DNA of 64,000 nt from Azotobacter vinelandii CA (GTDB lineage Bacteria > Pseudomonadota > Gammaproteobacteria > Pseudomonadales > Pseudomonadaceae): positions 4,516,501 through 4,580,500 of the forward strand of contig NC_021149.1 of NCBI RefSeq assembly GCF_000380335.1, given 5' to 3'. The notes under the pieces were generated by a model. The model was not told where the DNA came from. It did no database searches and was given only the letters and a program-made list of their open reading frames with translations. Position numbers and translations under genes: made by a program. This document shows positions 52,957-62,924 of this stretch, piece by piece (within the stretch, counting starts at the first letter, position 1; each line of letters starts with the position of its first letter).

Positions 52957-55900
52957 ATGACTGTTTCGCGTTCCCTGTTCAGCGTTCTTCTTCTCGCGCT
53001 TTGCCTCCACATTCCCGCCCTTCAAGCCGCCGAACCGCCCAGCCGCAAGGCCGTGCAGTCCAGCCTGGACAACCTGGCCGGACGCAAGCTGCCGGAAGCC
53101 GAGCAAGCGGTCATCAAGCAGCAGCTCGAAGACACCCTGCTCCAGCTCGATCTCCTTCAGGAGAGCGGGAAGGCCATGGAGGAACTCAAGCGCCGCCTGG
53201 CCGCCGCGCCTCAGCAGATCAAGTCCGCCCAGCGCGAGCTGGAGAGCCTCAAGGAGGCCGCGCAGAAGCCAGTGGCCCAGCCGAACGGCAACACTTCGCT
53301 GCCACGCCTGATGGACCAGTTGACCACCCGCAACAATCAGATGGCCGACTGGCAGCAGGCGCTGAACGAGGCCAACAGCCTGCTGGTCAGCTCGCAGACC
53401 CGTCCGGAGCGGGCGCAGACGGAAATCGCCGCGAACCAGACCCGCATCCTGGAAATCAACGCCCTCCTCAAAAGCGGCAAGCAGGGCGGCAAGCCGCTGA
53501 GCGTGGAAGGCCGCGGCCTGCTGGAGGCCGAACTGGCCGCCCTGGAAGCCAAGACCGCCCTGCGCCGCCAAGAACTGGCGGGCAATAGCCAGCTCCTGGA
53601 GCTGGGCACCAGCCAGCGAGACCTGATGCAGGAACGCATCCAGCGCCTGGCCACGGAAATCGCCGACCTGCAGGCGACGATCAATGAAAAGCGCAAGGCG
53701 ATGTCCGAAGAGACCTTCGCCGAGCTTTCGCGCGATGCCAGCGCGGCCGGCTCCGACAGCCTGCTGGCCAAGGAGACCGCAGCCAACCTGAAGCTGTCCG
53801 ATACCCTGCTGCGCACCACCGACCGCCTCAACGAGCGCACCCGGCAGAACCTGGAAACCAAGCACACCCTGGACAACCTCAGCCAGAACGAGCAGACCCT
53901 GGAGGAGCAGATCGAGGTCCTGCGCGGCAGCCTGCTGCTGGCCAAGATTCTCTTCCAGCAGAAGCTCGCCCTGCCCCAGGTGCAGATCGACGGCCGCCTC
54001 GCCGACGAAATCGCCGACATCCGCCTTTACCAGTTCGAACTCAGCCAGACGCGCGGCAAGGTCACCGATCCCGAGGCCTACGTCGACGAGTTGCTGGCCA
54101 AACAGGTAGCCGAAGGGGAAGCGCCGGCCGATCCGGCGATGCGCAACGATTTGCTGGCGCTGGTGAAAAGCCGCGCCGAGCTGATCGAGCGGCTCGATCA
54201 CGAACTCAACGCGCTGCTCAACGAGGAAATCACCCTGCAGTTGAACCAGAAGCAGTTGCTCGACACCGCCGAGAAGATGGGCGCCACCCTGGAAGAGCAA
54301 CTGTTCTGGATTCCCAGCAACAAGCCGCTCGATGTGGACTGGCTGAAGGAGGCGCCGCAGCGCCTCCAGGAGCAGGTCACCGGCACGTCCTGGACGACCA
54401 TCCTCAAAGACCTGGGCTCCGGCCTGATCCAGCGCCCCTGGGTCTTCCTGCCGCTGCTGCTGCTGATCGGCGTGCTGCTCTGGCAGCGCGGGGCCATCAC
54501 CCGCAAGCTCGACGCGTTGCACGCCGACATCGGCCACTACCGCCGCGACAGCCAGCGGCATACCCCGCTGGCGCTGCTCTTCAACCTGCTGCTGGCGATG
54601 CCCGGCACCCTGTTCCTCGCCCTCTGCGGCTACACCCTGCAGATGGACGCGCGTGGCCAGAACCCCTACCTGGGCATCGCGCTGAACGACATGGCGCTGG
54701 CCTGGCTGATGCTTTACAGCACCTACAAGATCCTCGCTCCCGGCGGCGTGGCCGAACTGCACTTCGGCTGGGCCCGGCCACAGGTCGCCTTCCTGCGCAA
54801 GCAGATGCGTCGCTTCACCATCGTGGTGCTGGCCCTGGTCGGGGTGGTCGGCTTCGCCCGCAACCAGCCGGGCGCGCTGGACGACGACGTGCTCGGCATC
54901 CTCGTCCTGCTTTCCGGTTACGTGCTGATGGCCTGGCTGCTGGGCAAGCTCCTGCTACGCGGCCCGGCCAGCCAGAACGCCTCGCCGATCAACCTGCTGA
55001 TCGGCCTGCTGTTCACCCTGCTGCCGGTCGGACTGATCCTCGGTCTGGTGCTCGGCTATTACTACACCGCCCTGCGGCTCAGCGACCGCCTGGTGCAGAC
55101 CCTCTACGTGCTGCTGTTCTGGGCGCTGATCGAGGCCACCGTGGTGCGTGGACTGTCGGTCGCGGCGCGCCGGCTGGCCTACCAGCGCGCGTTGGCCAAG
55201 CGCCAGGCCACCGCGGCGGAAGGCAGCGAGACCGGCGAGACGACGGAGGAGCCGGTGCTCGACATCGAGCAGGTCAACCAGCAGTCGCTGCGACTGATCC
55301 GCCTGGCCCTGTTCGGTCTGCTGCTGACCACCCTGTACTGGGTCTGGGCCGACCTGATCACGGTGGTCGACTACCTCGACAACATCGTGCTCTACGAATT
55401 CACCGGAGGCACCGGCGCCACCGCCAGCCTGGTGCCGATCAGCCTGCGCGACCTGCTCGCCGCCCTGCTGATCGGCGGGATCACCGTGGTCCTGGCGCGC
55501 AACCTGCCGGGCCTGCTGGAAATGCTGGTGCTCTCGCGCCTGAAACTGGCCCAGGGCAGCGCCTACGCCACCACCACCCTGCTCTCCTACACCATCTACG
55601 GCTTCGGCCTGGTCACCGCGCTGTCCATCCTCGGGGTCAGCTGGGACAAGCTGCAATGGCTGGTCGCAGCGCTCTCGGTGGGCATCGGCTTCGGCATGCA
55701 GGAGATCATCGCCAACTTCATTTCCGGCCTGATCATCCTCTTCGAGCGTCCGATACGTATCGGCGACACGGTGACGGTGGGCGGAATCAGCGGCTCGGTG
55801 AACCGCATCCATATCCGCGCCACCCATATCGTCGATTCCGACCGCAAGATGGTGGTGGTGCCGAACAAGACCTTCATCACCAGCCAACTCATCAACTGGA

Positions 55901-56310
55901 CCCTGACCGATACCATCACCCGCCTGGTACTCAAGGTCGGCGTCGGCTACGGCTCGAACCTGAATCGGGTGCGCGAACTGCTCTACCAGGCGGCCAACGA
56001 GAACCCCAGGGTACTGCGCGAACCGCCGCCGCTGGTGTTGTTCCAGACCTTCGGCGACAGCACCCTGGATCACGACCTGATCATCTACGTGCGCGAACTG
56101 GGCGACCGCGGCCGTGCCACCGACGAGATCAACCGGCGCATCGACGAGTTGTTCCGCGAGAACCACATCGACATCGCCTTCCGCCAGGTCGACGTGTTCG
56201 TCAAGAACGCCAAGGGCCAGGAGCAACTGCTCGAGAGCGACGAGGTCCAGGCGGCCCTCGGCGCCGCCGCGGACAAGACGGTGCGGCCCGAACCGGCGGG
56301 CAAGGCGTGA
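52957..56310 (+). CDS. mscK: Mechanosensitive channel, MscK/KefA type
   Basis: A 1117-residue protein, the size of E. coli MscK. A signal peptide (about residues 1-24) is followed by a long periplasmic coiled-coil region (MscS porin domain, to about 480), then several membrane helices (about 495-920) and a C-terminal MscS domain with LQWLVAALSVGIGFGMQEIIANFISG as pore helix. The cytoplasmic beta domain has RIGDTVTVGGISGSVNRIHIRATHI and VPNKTFITSQLINWT. It releases osmolytes and K+ on membrane tension. It follows the antiporter by 79 bp, a plausible osmotic pairing, as in PA5021-PA5022. Confidence 0.93.
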   Translation: MTVSRSLFSVLLLALCLHIPALQAAEPPSRKAVQSSLDNLAGRKLPEAEQAVIKQQLEDTLLQLDLLQESGKAMEELKRRLAAAPQQIKSAQRELESLKEAAQKPVAQPNGNTSLPRLMDQLTTRNNQMADWQQALNEANSLLVSSQTRPERAQTEIAANQTRILEINALLKSGKQGGKPLSVEGRGLLEAELAALEAKTALRRQELAGNSQLLELGTSQRDLMQERIQRLATEIADLQATINEKRKAMSEETFAELSRDASAAGSDSLLAKETAANLKLSDTLLRTTDRLNERTRQNLETKHTLDNLSQNEQTLEEQIEVLRGSLLLAKILFQQKLALPQVQIDGRLADEIADIRLYQFELSQTRGKVTDPEAYVDELLAKQVAEGEAPADPAMRNDLLALVKSRAELIERLDHELNALLNEEITLQLNQKQLLDTAEKMGATLEEQLFWIPSNKPLDVDWLKEAPQRLQEQVTGTSWTTILKDLGSGLIQRPWVFLPLLLLIGVLLWQRGAITRKLDALHADIGHYRRDSQRHTPLALLFNLLLAMPGTLFLALCGYTLQMDARGQNPYLGIALNDMALAWLMLYSTYKILAPGGVAELHFGWARPQVAFLRKQMRRFTIVVLALVGVVGFARNQPGALDDDVLGILVLLSGYVLMAWLLGKLLLRGPASQNASPINLLIGLLFTLLPVGLILGLVLGYYYTALRLSDRLVQTLYVLLFWALIEATVVRGLSVAARRLAYQRALAKRQATAAEGSETGETTEEPVLDIEQVNQQSLRLIRLALFGLLLTTLYWVWADLITVVDYLDNIVLYEFTGGTGATASLVPISLRDLLAALLIGGITVVLARNLPGLLEMLVLSRLKLAQGSAYATTTLLSYTIYGFGLVTALSILGVSWDKLQWLVAALSVGIGFGMQEIIANFISGLIILFERPIRIGDTVTVGGISGSVNRIHIRATHIVDSDRKMVVVPNKTFITSQLINWTLTDTITRLVLKVGVGYGSNLNRVRELLYQAANENPRVLREPPPLVLFQTFGDSTLDHDLIIYVRELGDRGRATDEINRRIDELFRENHIDIAFRQVDVFVKNAKGQEQLLESDEVQAALGAAADKTVRPEPAGKA

Positions 56311-56341
56311 CTCCGGCGGCGCGCGTGCTATGGTGAGCTGA

Positions 56342-57829
<1,488 letters not shown>

Positions 57830-57875
57830 CCGGCGCCGTCACGCCAACCCTGTCATCGGCATCGGTCACGGCCTC

Positions 57876-58202
57876 TCAGCCCTGCCCCAGTTTGCGCAGC
57901 GCCTCCAGGCGAAAGGCGATGTCCTGCTCCAGGTCGGCCAGTTGGCGCCGCAGGCGCAATCGGCCGGGCTCATCGTCGGCTGCCGCCAGGCTGGCTTGCA
58001 GGCTGGCGCGCTGCTGGAACAGCTCCACCTCGGCAGGCGGTATCCCGGCGCTCTTCAGTACCTGGAAGGCCATGCGCAATCCGGGCGGGGTCTGCAGCCA
58101 GGCCTCGTCGATCTCCAGCGGCTTGCCCGCGCCGGCGCGCAACTGACCGGCGGCTATCGCCCGGGCCAGTTGGCGGCCGATTTCGTCATCCAGCGCTTTC
58201 AT
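57876..58202 (-). CDS. DUF1992 (DnaJ-C28-like) protein
   Basis: A 108-residue protein with the DUF1992 start LDDEIGRQLARAIAAGQLRAGAGKPLEIDE, followed by KSAGIPPAEVELFQQRASLQ. The domain occurs in bacterial proteins and in the conserved part of DnaJ homolog C28; its function is not known. It is on the minus strand between selO and the TSUP permease, 46 bp from the selO stop. A minus-strand terminator lies 120 bp upstream of its start. Confidence 0.82.
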   Translation of the reverse strand: MKALDDEIGRQLARAIAAGQLRAGAGKPLEIDEAWLQTPPGLRMAFQVLKSAGIPPAEVELFQQRASLQASLAAADDEPGRLRLRRQLADLEQDIAFRLEALRKLGQG

Positions 58203-58322
58203 GACGCCTCCTGTCGATCGCGACGCGGGGACTCAGGATGCCGCAGGCCGGACACGGCAGGCAATCGGATGCTCTTAATCCAATAAGGCATATAAACCTT
58301 CTCAAACATTCTTAGACTCTCT

Positions 58323-58352
58323 AAAAAAAGCCGCTTATCTTTGCGGCGGCTT
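58323..58352 (-). terminator. Intrinsic terminator facing the minus strand, with no gene before it
   Basis: Read leftward, AAGCCGC, an 11-base loop, GCGGCTT, then seven T residues. It is a convincing rho-independent terminator, yet the sequence upstream of it on that strand (58353 onward) is the antisense side of the TSUP permease gene. It may end an antisense RNA. Confidence 0.7.
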
Positions 58353-58393
58353 CACTTTTGCCTGTTCTACCACCCACTGTCAGGCGCGACTGC

Positions 58394-59371
58394 ATGAAAA
58401 TCCGCGATCTCGATCTCAGCCAGAACCCGCTCAACGCGGAGCATCAGGCGCTGGGATTGCCCCCCGTAGAGGACTTCGTCTCCCACCCGGACAACCATCC
58501 CGTCCTGCGCGCCGCCATGTGGGCAGCCGTGCTGATCCTCGCAGGATTGCTGCTGTTCCTTTCCTGGCGCCTGTTCTTCGGCGACAACGGTGGCAGCACC
58601 GGGCTGCAGATCATCGAGCGGGCCCTGGCCAGCCAGGCCTTCTGGAACGCCGTCGCCGTCGGTTTCTTCGCGCAGATGATCGATGGCGCATTGGGCATGG
58701 CCTACGGCGTCACGGCCACCACTTTCCTGCTCGGCGCCGGCGCCTCGCCGGCCGCGGCCAGCGCCAGCGTGCACATCGCCGAGGTGTTCACCACCGGGCT
58801 GTCCGGTATCGCCCACGTCAAGCTGGGCAACGTCGACAAGTCGCTGTTCCTGCGCCTGCTGCTGCCGGGAATCGTCGGCGCGGTGCTCGGCGCCGTGCTG
58901 ATCACCCAGTTCGACGGCAAGGTACTCAAGCCCTTCATTTCCGCGTATCTGCTACTGATGGGCCTGTACATCCTGGGCAAGGCGTATCGCCATGCGCTCC
59001 AGCGCAAGGCGCCCAGGCATGTGGCCAAGCTGGCCCTGTTCGGCGGATTCGTCGATGCCGCCGGTGGCGGCGGCTGGGGCCCGGTGGTCACCAGCAGCCT
59101 GCTCGGCTCCGGCAGCGACCCGCGCACCACGATCGGCTCGGTCAATTTCGCCGAGTTCTTCCTGACCCTTTCCAGCGCCGCGTCGTTCATCCTGCTGGCC
59201 GGACAGCCGGATACCTGGAAGCTGGTCGCCGGCCTGGTGTTCGGCGGTCTGTTCGCCTCCCCGTTCGCCGCCCTGCTGTGCAAGAAACTGTCGGCCAGGA
59301 CCCTGCTGACCATCGTCGGCTGCCTGATCACATTGATCAGCGCTTACAACATCTATACCGGACTGGCCTGA
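58394..59371 (+). CDS. TSUP (TauE/SafE) family permease
   Basis: A 325-residue protein with about eight membrane helices and a 50-residue cytoplasmic N-terminus. The TSUP halves read DGALGMAYGVTATTFLLGAG and GGFVDAAGGGGWGPVVTSSLLG. TSUP permeases move sulfite, sulfonates or other small anions. ATG 58394 follows an AT-rich leader of 190 bp that also holds a minus-strand terminator. The PAO1 counterpart is PA5024, next to selO (PA5023). Confidence 0.9.
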   Translation: MKIRDLDLSQNPLNAEHQALGLPPVEDFVSHPDNHPVLRAAMWAAVLILAGLLLFLSWRLFFGDNGGSTGLQIIERALASQAFWNAVAVGFFAQMIDGALGMAYGVTATTFLLGAGASPAAASASVHIAEVFTTGLSGIAHVKLGNVDKSLFLRLLLPGIVGAVLGAVLITQFDGKVLKPFISAYLLLMGLYILGKAYRHALQRKAPRHVAKLALFGGFVDAAGGGGWGPVVTSSLLGSGSDPRTTIGSVNFAEFFLTLSSAASFILLAGQPDTWKLVAGLVFGGLFASPFAALLCKKLSARTLLTIVGCLITLISAYNIYTGLA

Positions 59372-59497
59372 ACCAAGGCCTCGAAGGCTCGTCGCCGAGC
59401 CCGCCGCGAGCGGCCGGCAAGGGCGAGCCGGCACGGACGCTTGATTTCCCTGCGCGCGCCTCCAGATAGGAAACGGACAGCCCTCGTGGAGCCCGCC

Positions 59498-59932
59498 ATG
59501 ACCGACGCCCTGCTGATCCCCTGCCCGCACTGCCACAGCCTCAACCGCATTCCCGCCGCGCGCCTGGGCGAGGCGCCGCGCTGCGGGCGCTGCAAGAGCC
59601 CCGTGCTGCCCGGCAAGCCCTTCGCCGTCGACGCCGCCGGTTTCGCCGCCCAGCTCAAGGGCGACCTGCCATTGCTGCTGGACGTCTGGGCCGACTGGTG
59701 CGGGCCGTGCAAGGCCTTCGCGCCGGTCTTCGACCAGGCCGCCCGGGAACTGGCCGGGCGGGTGCGCCTGGCCAAGCTGGACAGCGAGGCCGAAGCGCCG
59801 CTGGCCGGGCAGTTGGGTATCCGCTCGATTCCCAATCTGATCCTGTTCAGGGCCGGTCGCGAAGTGGCCCGCCAGAGCGGCGCCCTACCGCTGCCGCAAC
59901 TGCTCGCCTGGTTGCGCCAGCAGGGTGTCTGA
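59498..59932 (+). CDS. trxC: Thioredoxin 2 (zinc-binding)
   Basis: A 144-residue thioredoxin with an N-terminal zinc ribbon (CPHCHSLNR and CGRCKSPVLPGKP, four Cys) and the active site DVWADWCGPCKAF with Cys-Gly-Pro-Cys. TrxC reduces disulfides and supports peroxide defence; MsrA in this window is among likely thioredoxin-dependent partners. ATG 59498 lies 7 bases after GTGGAG. It is 126 bp after the TSUP permease gene. Confidence 0.95.
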   Translation: MTDALLIPCPHCHSLNRIPAARLGEAPRCGRCKSPVLPGKPFAVDAAGFAAQLKGDLPLLLDVWADWCGPCKAFAPVFDQAARELAGRVRLAKLDSEAEAPLAGQLGIRSIPNLILFRAGREVARQSGALPLPQLLAWLRQQGV

Positions 59933-60036
59933 AGCGCCGCTGGCGCCACATCGCGGCGACGGCGGGCTTGCCGCAGGTCAAGGCCCCATCCCTGGCTTGC
60001 CGCCAGACTGAGGCTCCCTCAAGGAGGAAGAGCGCC

Positions 60037-60852
60037 ATGGCCAAGCATATTCTGATCGCCCACGATCTCAGCCCGGAAGGCGATATCGCCCTGCGTCGCG
60101 CCATTCAGCTCGCCGCCCAGTCGCAGGCACGCCTGACCCTGCTGCACGTGGCCGCCAGCCAGCCCTCGCCGGCGCTGCTCGCCCGGCTGCGCAGCGCCGA
60201 GGAGCAGACCCTGGCCAACCACCTGCAGGGCCGGCCGGCCCTCGACGTGCAACTGCGCCTGGAGGTGGGGGCCCATCCCGCCGAACTCATCCTGCAATAC
60301 ATCAGTCTCGGCAACTGCGACCTGCTGGTGCTCGGCAGCCATCATCGGCAGCCGGCGCAGGGCTTCGCCGGCAGCGTGCAGGAACGCGTCCTGCAGGCCA
60401 GCCCGGTTCCCGCGCTGATCGCCATCGATCCGGCCGATACGCCCTACGAGCGCGCCCTCGCCGCCATCGACTTCTCCCCCTGCGCCAGCCGCGCCCTGCG
60501 CGCGGCCTGGCAACTGCTGCCGCCCGGCGCGCAGCTCAGGGCCCTGCACGTGCAGGAGGTCGCCGCCATCCATGCCGCGGACAATCCGGACGAGCAGGCT
60601 TTCCAGCAGTCGCTCTTCGAGCGCTTCATCGGTGCCGAATTCACCGCCTTGCCGCCGCGCGCCGTGCAGTTCAGCCACGGCTTCCAGAGCGGCGAGCGGC
60701 AGACCTGCCTGGATGCCGCGATCGCCAGCCAGCGCCCGCAACTGCTCGCCCTCGGCGGGCACAGCCGCGACGCCCTGAGCGAGCGGCTGCTCGGCAGCCT
60801 GACCCGCTACTACCTGGACAACCCGCCCTGCGATCTGCTGGTGATGCGCTAG
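60037..60852 (+). CDS. Tandem universal stress protein
   Basis: A 271-residue protein with two UspA domains (about 3-137 and 143-271). The first keeps LGSHHRQPAQGFAGSVQERVL and the second LGGHSRDALSERLLGSLTRYY, both G-rich phosphate loops. It starts HILIAHDLSPEGDIAL. AAGGAGGAAG gives a strong ribosome site. It corresponds to PA5027 of PAO1, between the TSUP gene and the ParA-like gene. Confidence 0.92.
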   Translation: MAKHILIAHDLSPEGDIALRRAIQLAAQSQARLTLLHVAASQPSPALLARLRSAEEQTLANHLQGRPALDVQLRLEVGAHPAELILQYISLGNCDLLVLGSHHRQPAQGFAGSVQERVLQASPVPALIAIDPADTPYERALAAIDFSPCASRALRAAWQLLPPGAQLRALHVQEVAAIHAADNPDEQAFQQSLFERFIGAEFTALPPRAVQFSHGFQSGERQTCLDAAIASQRPQLLALGGHSRDALSERLLGSLTRYYLDNPPCDLLVMR

Positions 60853-60901
60853 ACGTGCCACCGATTTGCGGCCGGCGGGGCGGAAGTCTGGGGGATCGGA
60901 A

Positions 60902-60937
60902 ACCGTAGGGTGGATGGCCGGAGCCATCCACCACGGT
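60902..60937. repeat. REP-like intergenic hairpin
   Basis: GGTGGATGGC (60909-60918) pairs with GCCATCCACC (60923-60932) across CGGA. The flanking ACCGT (60902-60906) pairs with ACGGT (60933-60937), so the stem extends past a bulge. It lies between the convergent universal stress protein and parA genes. GTAGGGTGGAT-type repeats of this form are common between genes in pseudomonads. It lacks a T-run. Confidence 0.75.
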
Positions 60938-61023
60938 AGACAAACCCGCGGCGTCGTCCAGCCCACGGGCCGCGGCAGGTCACGACGGACTCCACGCCTT
61001 CATGGAATCGATGACGGGCCCGC

Positions 61024-61794
61024 TCAGTCGGCCGACTCCAGCAGGTCGTGCAGCGCGACGAACTGGCGGGTCAGCCGGTGCTTGGGCTCCAGATGGATCA
61101 GCGGCTTGCAGGCCTGGTGCGACTCGCGCATCTTCACCGAGCTGCCGAGGTACACCGGCAGCACCGGCAGCGACTCGGCGATCAGTTCGTCGAGCATGCG
61201 CTGCGGCAGCACGGCCTGGGGCAGGAACTGATTGACCACTATGCCCTCGACCTGCAGGTGCTCGTTGTGGTCCTCGCGCAGTTCGTCGATCTCGGCGAGC
61301 AGGGCATACAGCGCCTGGCGCGAGAAGCTGTCGCAGTCGAAGGGAATCAGCACGCGATCGGCGGCGATCAGTGCGGAAACCGTATAGAAATTCAACGCCG
61401 GCGGCGTATCTAGGTAGATCCGCTCGTAATCCTCGCCCAGTTCGTCGAGCAGCCTGCGCAGCCGGGTGATCTTGTGCTTGGTCTCCAGCTTGGGCTGCAG
61501 GTCGGCCAGCTCGGTCGAGGCGGTGACCAGGTCGAGGTTGGCGAAAGGCGTTTCGATCACCTTGACCTTCGGCCGCCTGCCCACCCCACCGGTGAGCACC
61601 TGCTTGAAGAAGTCGGCGATCCCCAGCGGGATGTCCTCGCCGCAGAAACCGCTGAGATAGTGGGTGGAGTTGGCCTGGCTGTCGAGATCGACCAGCAGGG
61701 TGCGATAGCCCTCCGCCGCGCTCACCGCCGCCAGATTGCAGGCGATGCTCGACTTACCGACCCCGCCCTTCTGATTGAACACCACACGCCGCAT
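61024..61794 (-). CDS. ParA/MinD-type ATPase without a partner gene
   Basis: A 256-residue ParA-family ATPase. The deviant Walker A motif VFNQKGGVGKSSIACNLA is at residues 4-20, LLVDLDSQANSTHYLSG follows as switch I/Walker A', and IYLDTPPALNFYT is Walker B. Members position DNA or protein complexes. No parB or other partner follows; downstream is a REP-like hairpin. It matches PA5028 in context. GGAGG precedes ATG 61794; an upstream in-frame extension of 15 residues was dropped. Confidence 0.9.
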   Translation of the reverse strand: MRRVVFNQKGGVGKSSIACNLAAVSAAEGYRTLLVDLDSQANSTHYLSGFCGEDIPLGIADFFKQVLTGGVGRRPKVKVIETPFANLDLVTASTELADLQPKLETKHKITRLRRLLDELGEDYERIYLDTPPALNFYTVSALIAADRVLIPFDCDSFSRQALYALLAEIDELREDHNEHLQVEGIVVNQFLPQAVLPQRMLDELIAESLPVLPVYLGSSVKMRESHQACKPLIHLEPKHRLTRQFVALHDLLESAD

Positions 61795-61867
61795 GCCATC
61801 GCCTCCTTCCGCCCGATCTACCGAAGATTCCGCAAGCATTTAACCCCATTTCCGCCGGCGCGTGCGC

Positions 61868-62794
61868 TTATCCCTTGGTGATCGCCTGCGGCGGCTGCGC
61901 CTCGCGCGCCTCCCGTTCGAGCAACTCGGCGAAGCGCCGCACCAGCGGCGAACTCTCGTCGCGCCGACGCACCAGCCAGACCGCGGTGCTGGCGCCCGGA
62001 TCGAGCAGGATGCGGCAGACCACACCATCGATGCGCATGCGGCTGAACGAGGCCGGCAGCACGGTGACGCCCAGGCCGGTGGCAACCAGGCCGATCAGGG
62101 TCATGGCCTCGCTGGCCTCCTGCACGATGCGCGGGATGAAGCCGGCGGCCCGGGCCAGACCGAGCAACTGGTCGTAGAGCCCGGTGCCGAAACTGCGCGG
62201 GAAGAACACGAAGGGTTCTTCGCCCAGCTCCGCCAGATGCACGCCGTCGGCGCTGCCGCCGGCCAGCGGATGCCCGACCGGCAGGACCACCACCAGCGGC
62301 TCGGCGAACAGCTCCAAGGCCACCAGCTCCGCCGGCAGGGGAAACAGCGGGCGCAGCACCCCGACCTGCAGCCGTCCCTCGTGGATCGCCTCGGCGACTC
62401 CGCGGCTGCTCAGCTCGCGCAGGTCCAGATGTACCTCCGGGCAGGCCTGGCGGAAGGCGCGGATCGCCCGCGGAATGCTCGAGGTGAAGGGCGCCGAGGA
62501 AGTGAAGCCGACCTTCAACTCGCCCAGTTCGCCACGCTGGGCGCGCCGGGCCACGGCGACCGCCTGCTCCAGTTGGGCCAGCACCTGGCGCGCCTCGGGC
62601 AGGAACAGCCGGCCGACCTCGCTGAGCACGACTCGGCGATTGGTGCGCTCGAACAGGCGCACGCCGAGTTCCTCTTCCAGCGCCTGGATCTGCTGGCTCA
62701 GCGGCGGCTGGGAAATCCCCAGTTGCCCGGCGGCGCGGCCGAAGTGCAGCTCCTCGGCGACGGCGATGAAATAGCGCAGATGACGCAGCTCCAT
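61868..62794 (-). CDS. LysR-family transcriptional regulator
   Basis: A 308-residue LysR regulator. It begins MELRHLRYFIAVAEELHFGRAAGQLGISQPPLSQQIQALEEELG, the form seen in BenM/CatM-type regulators of this sort, with an effector domain after about residue 90 (LKVGFTSSAPFTSSIPRAIRAF). It is divergent from an MFS transporter gene across 130 bp, so it probably controls that transporter. PA5029-PA5030 of PAO1 have the same arrangement. Confidence 0.93.
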   Translation of the reverse strand: MELRHLRYFIAVAEELHFGRAAGQLGISQPPLSQQIQALEEELGVRLFERTNRRVVLSEVGRLFLPEARQVLAQLEQAVAVARRAQRGELGELKVGFTSSAPFTSSIPRAIRAFRQACPEVHLDLRELSSRGVAEAIHEGRLQVGVLRPLFPLPAELVALELFAEPLVVVLPVGHPLAGGSADGVHLAELGEEPFVFFPRSFGTGLYDQLLGLARAAGFIPRIVQEASEAMTLIGLVATGLGVTVLPASFSRMRIDGVVCRILLDPGASTAVWLVRRRDESSPLVRRFAELLEREAREAQPPQAITKG

Positions 62795-62805
62795 GACAGC
62801 CCCAT

Positions 62806-62829
62806 TGATTCGTAGAACATATCAAATCA
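62806..62829. promoter_or_regulatory. Dyad in the LysR-MFS spacer
   Basis: TGATT, 14 bases, AATCA, just upstream of the LysR start in the AT-rich part of the 130-bp divergent spacer. It has the size of a LysR site, but the arms are short. Confidence 0.35.
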
Positions 62830-62924
62830 GTCGAACAATATATTGGAACCGGGAATATCGCCTCCCCTATGCTGGTCGGCATCCCATCGGCTACCAGCCG
62901 ACGATCGCCCGTACCGAGGTCGAG

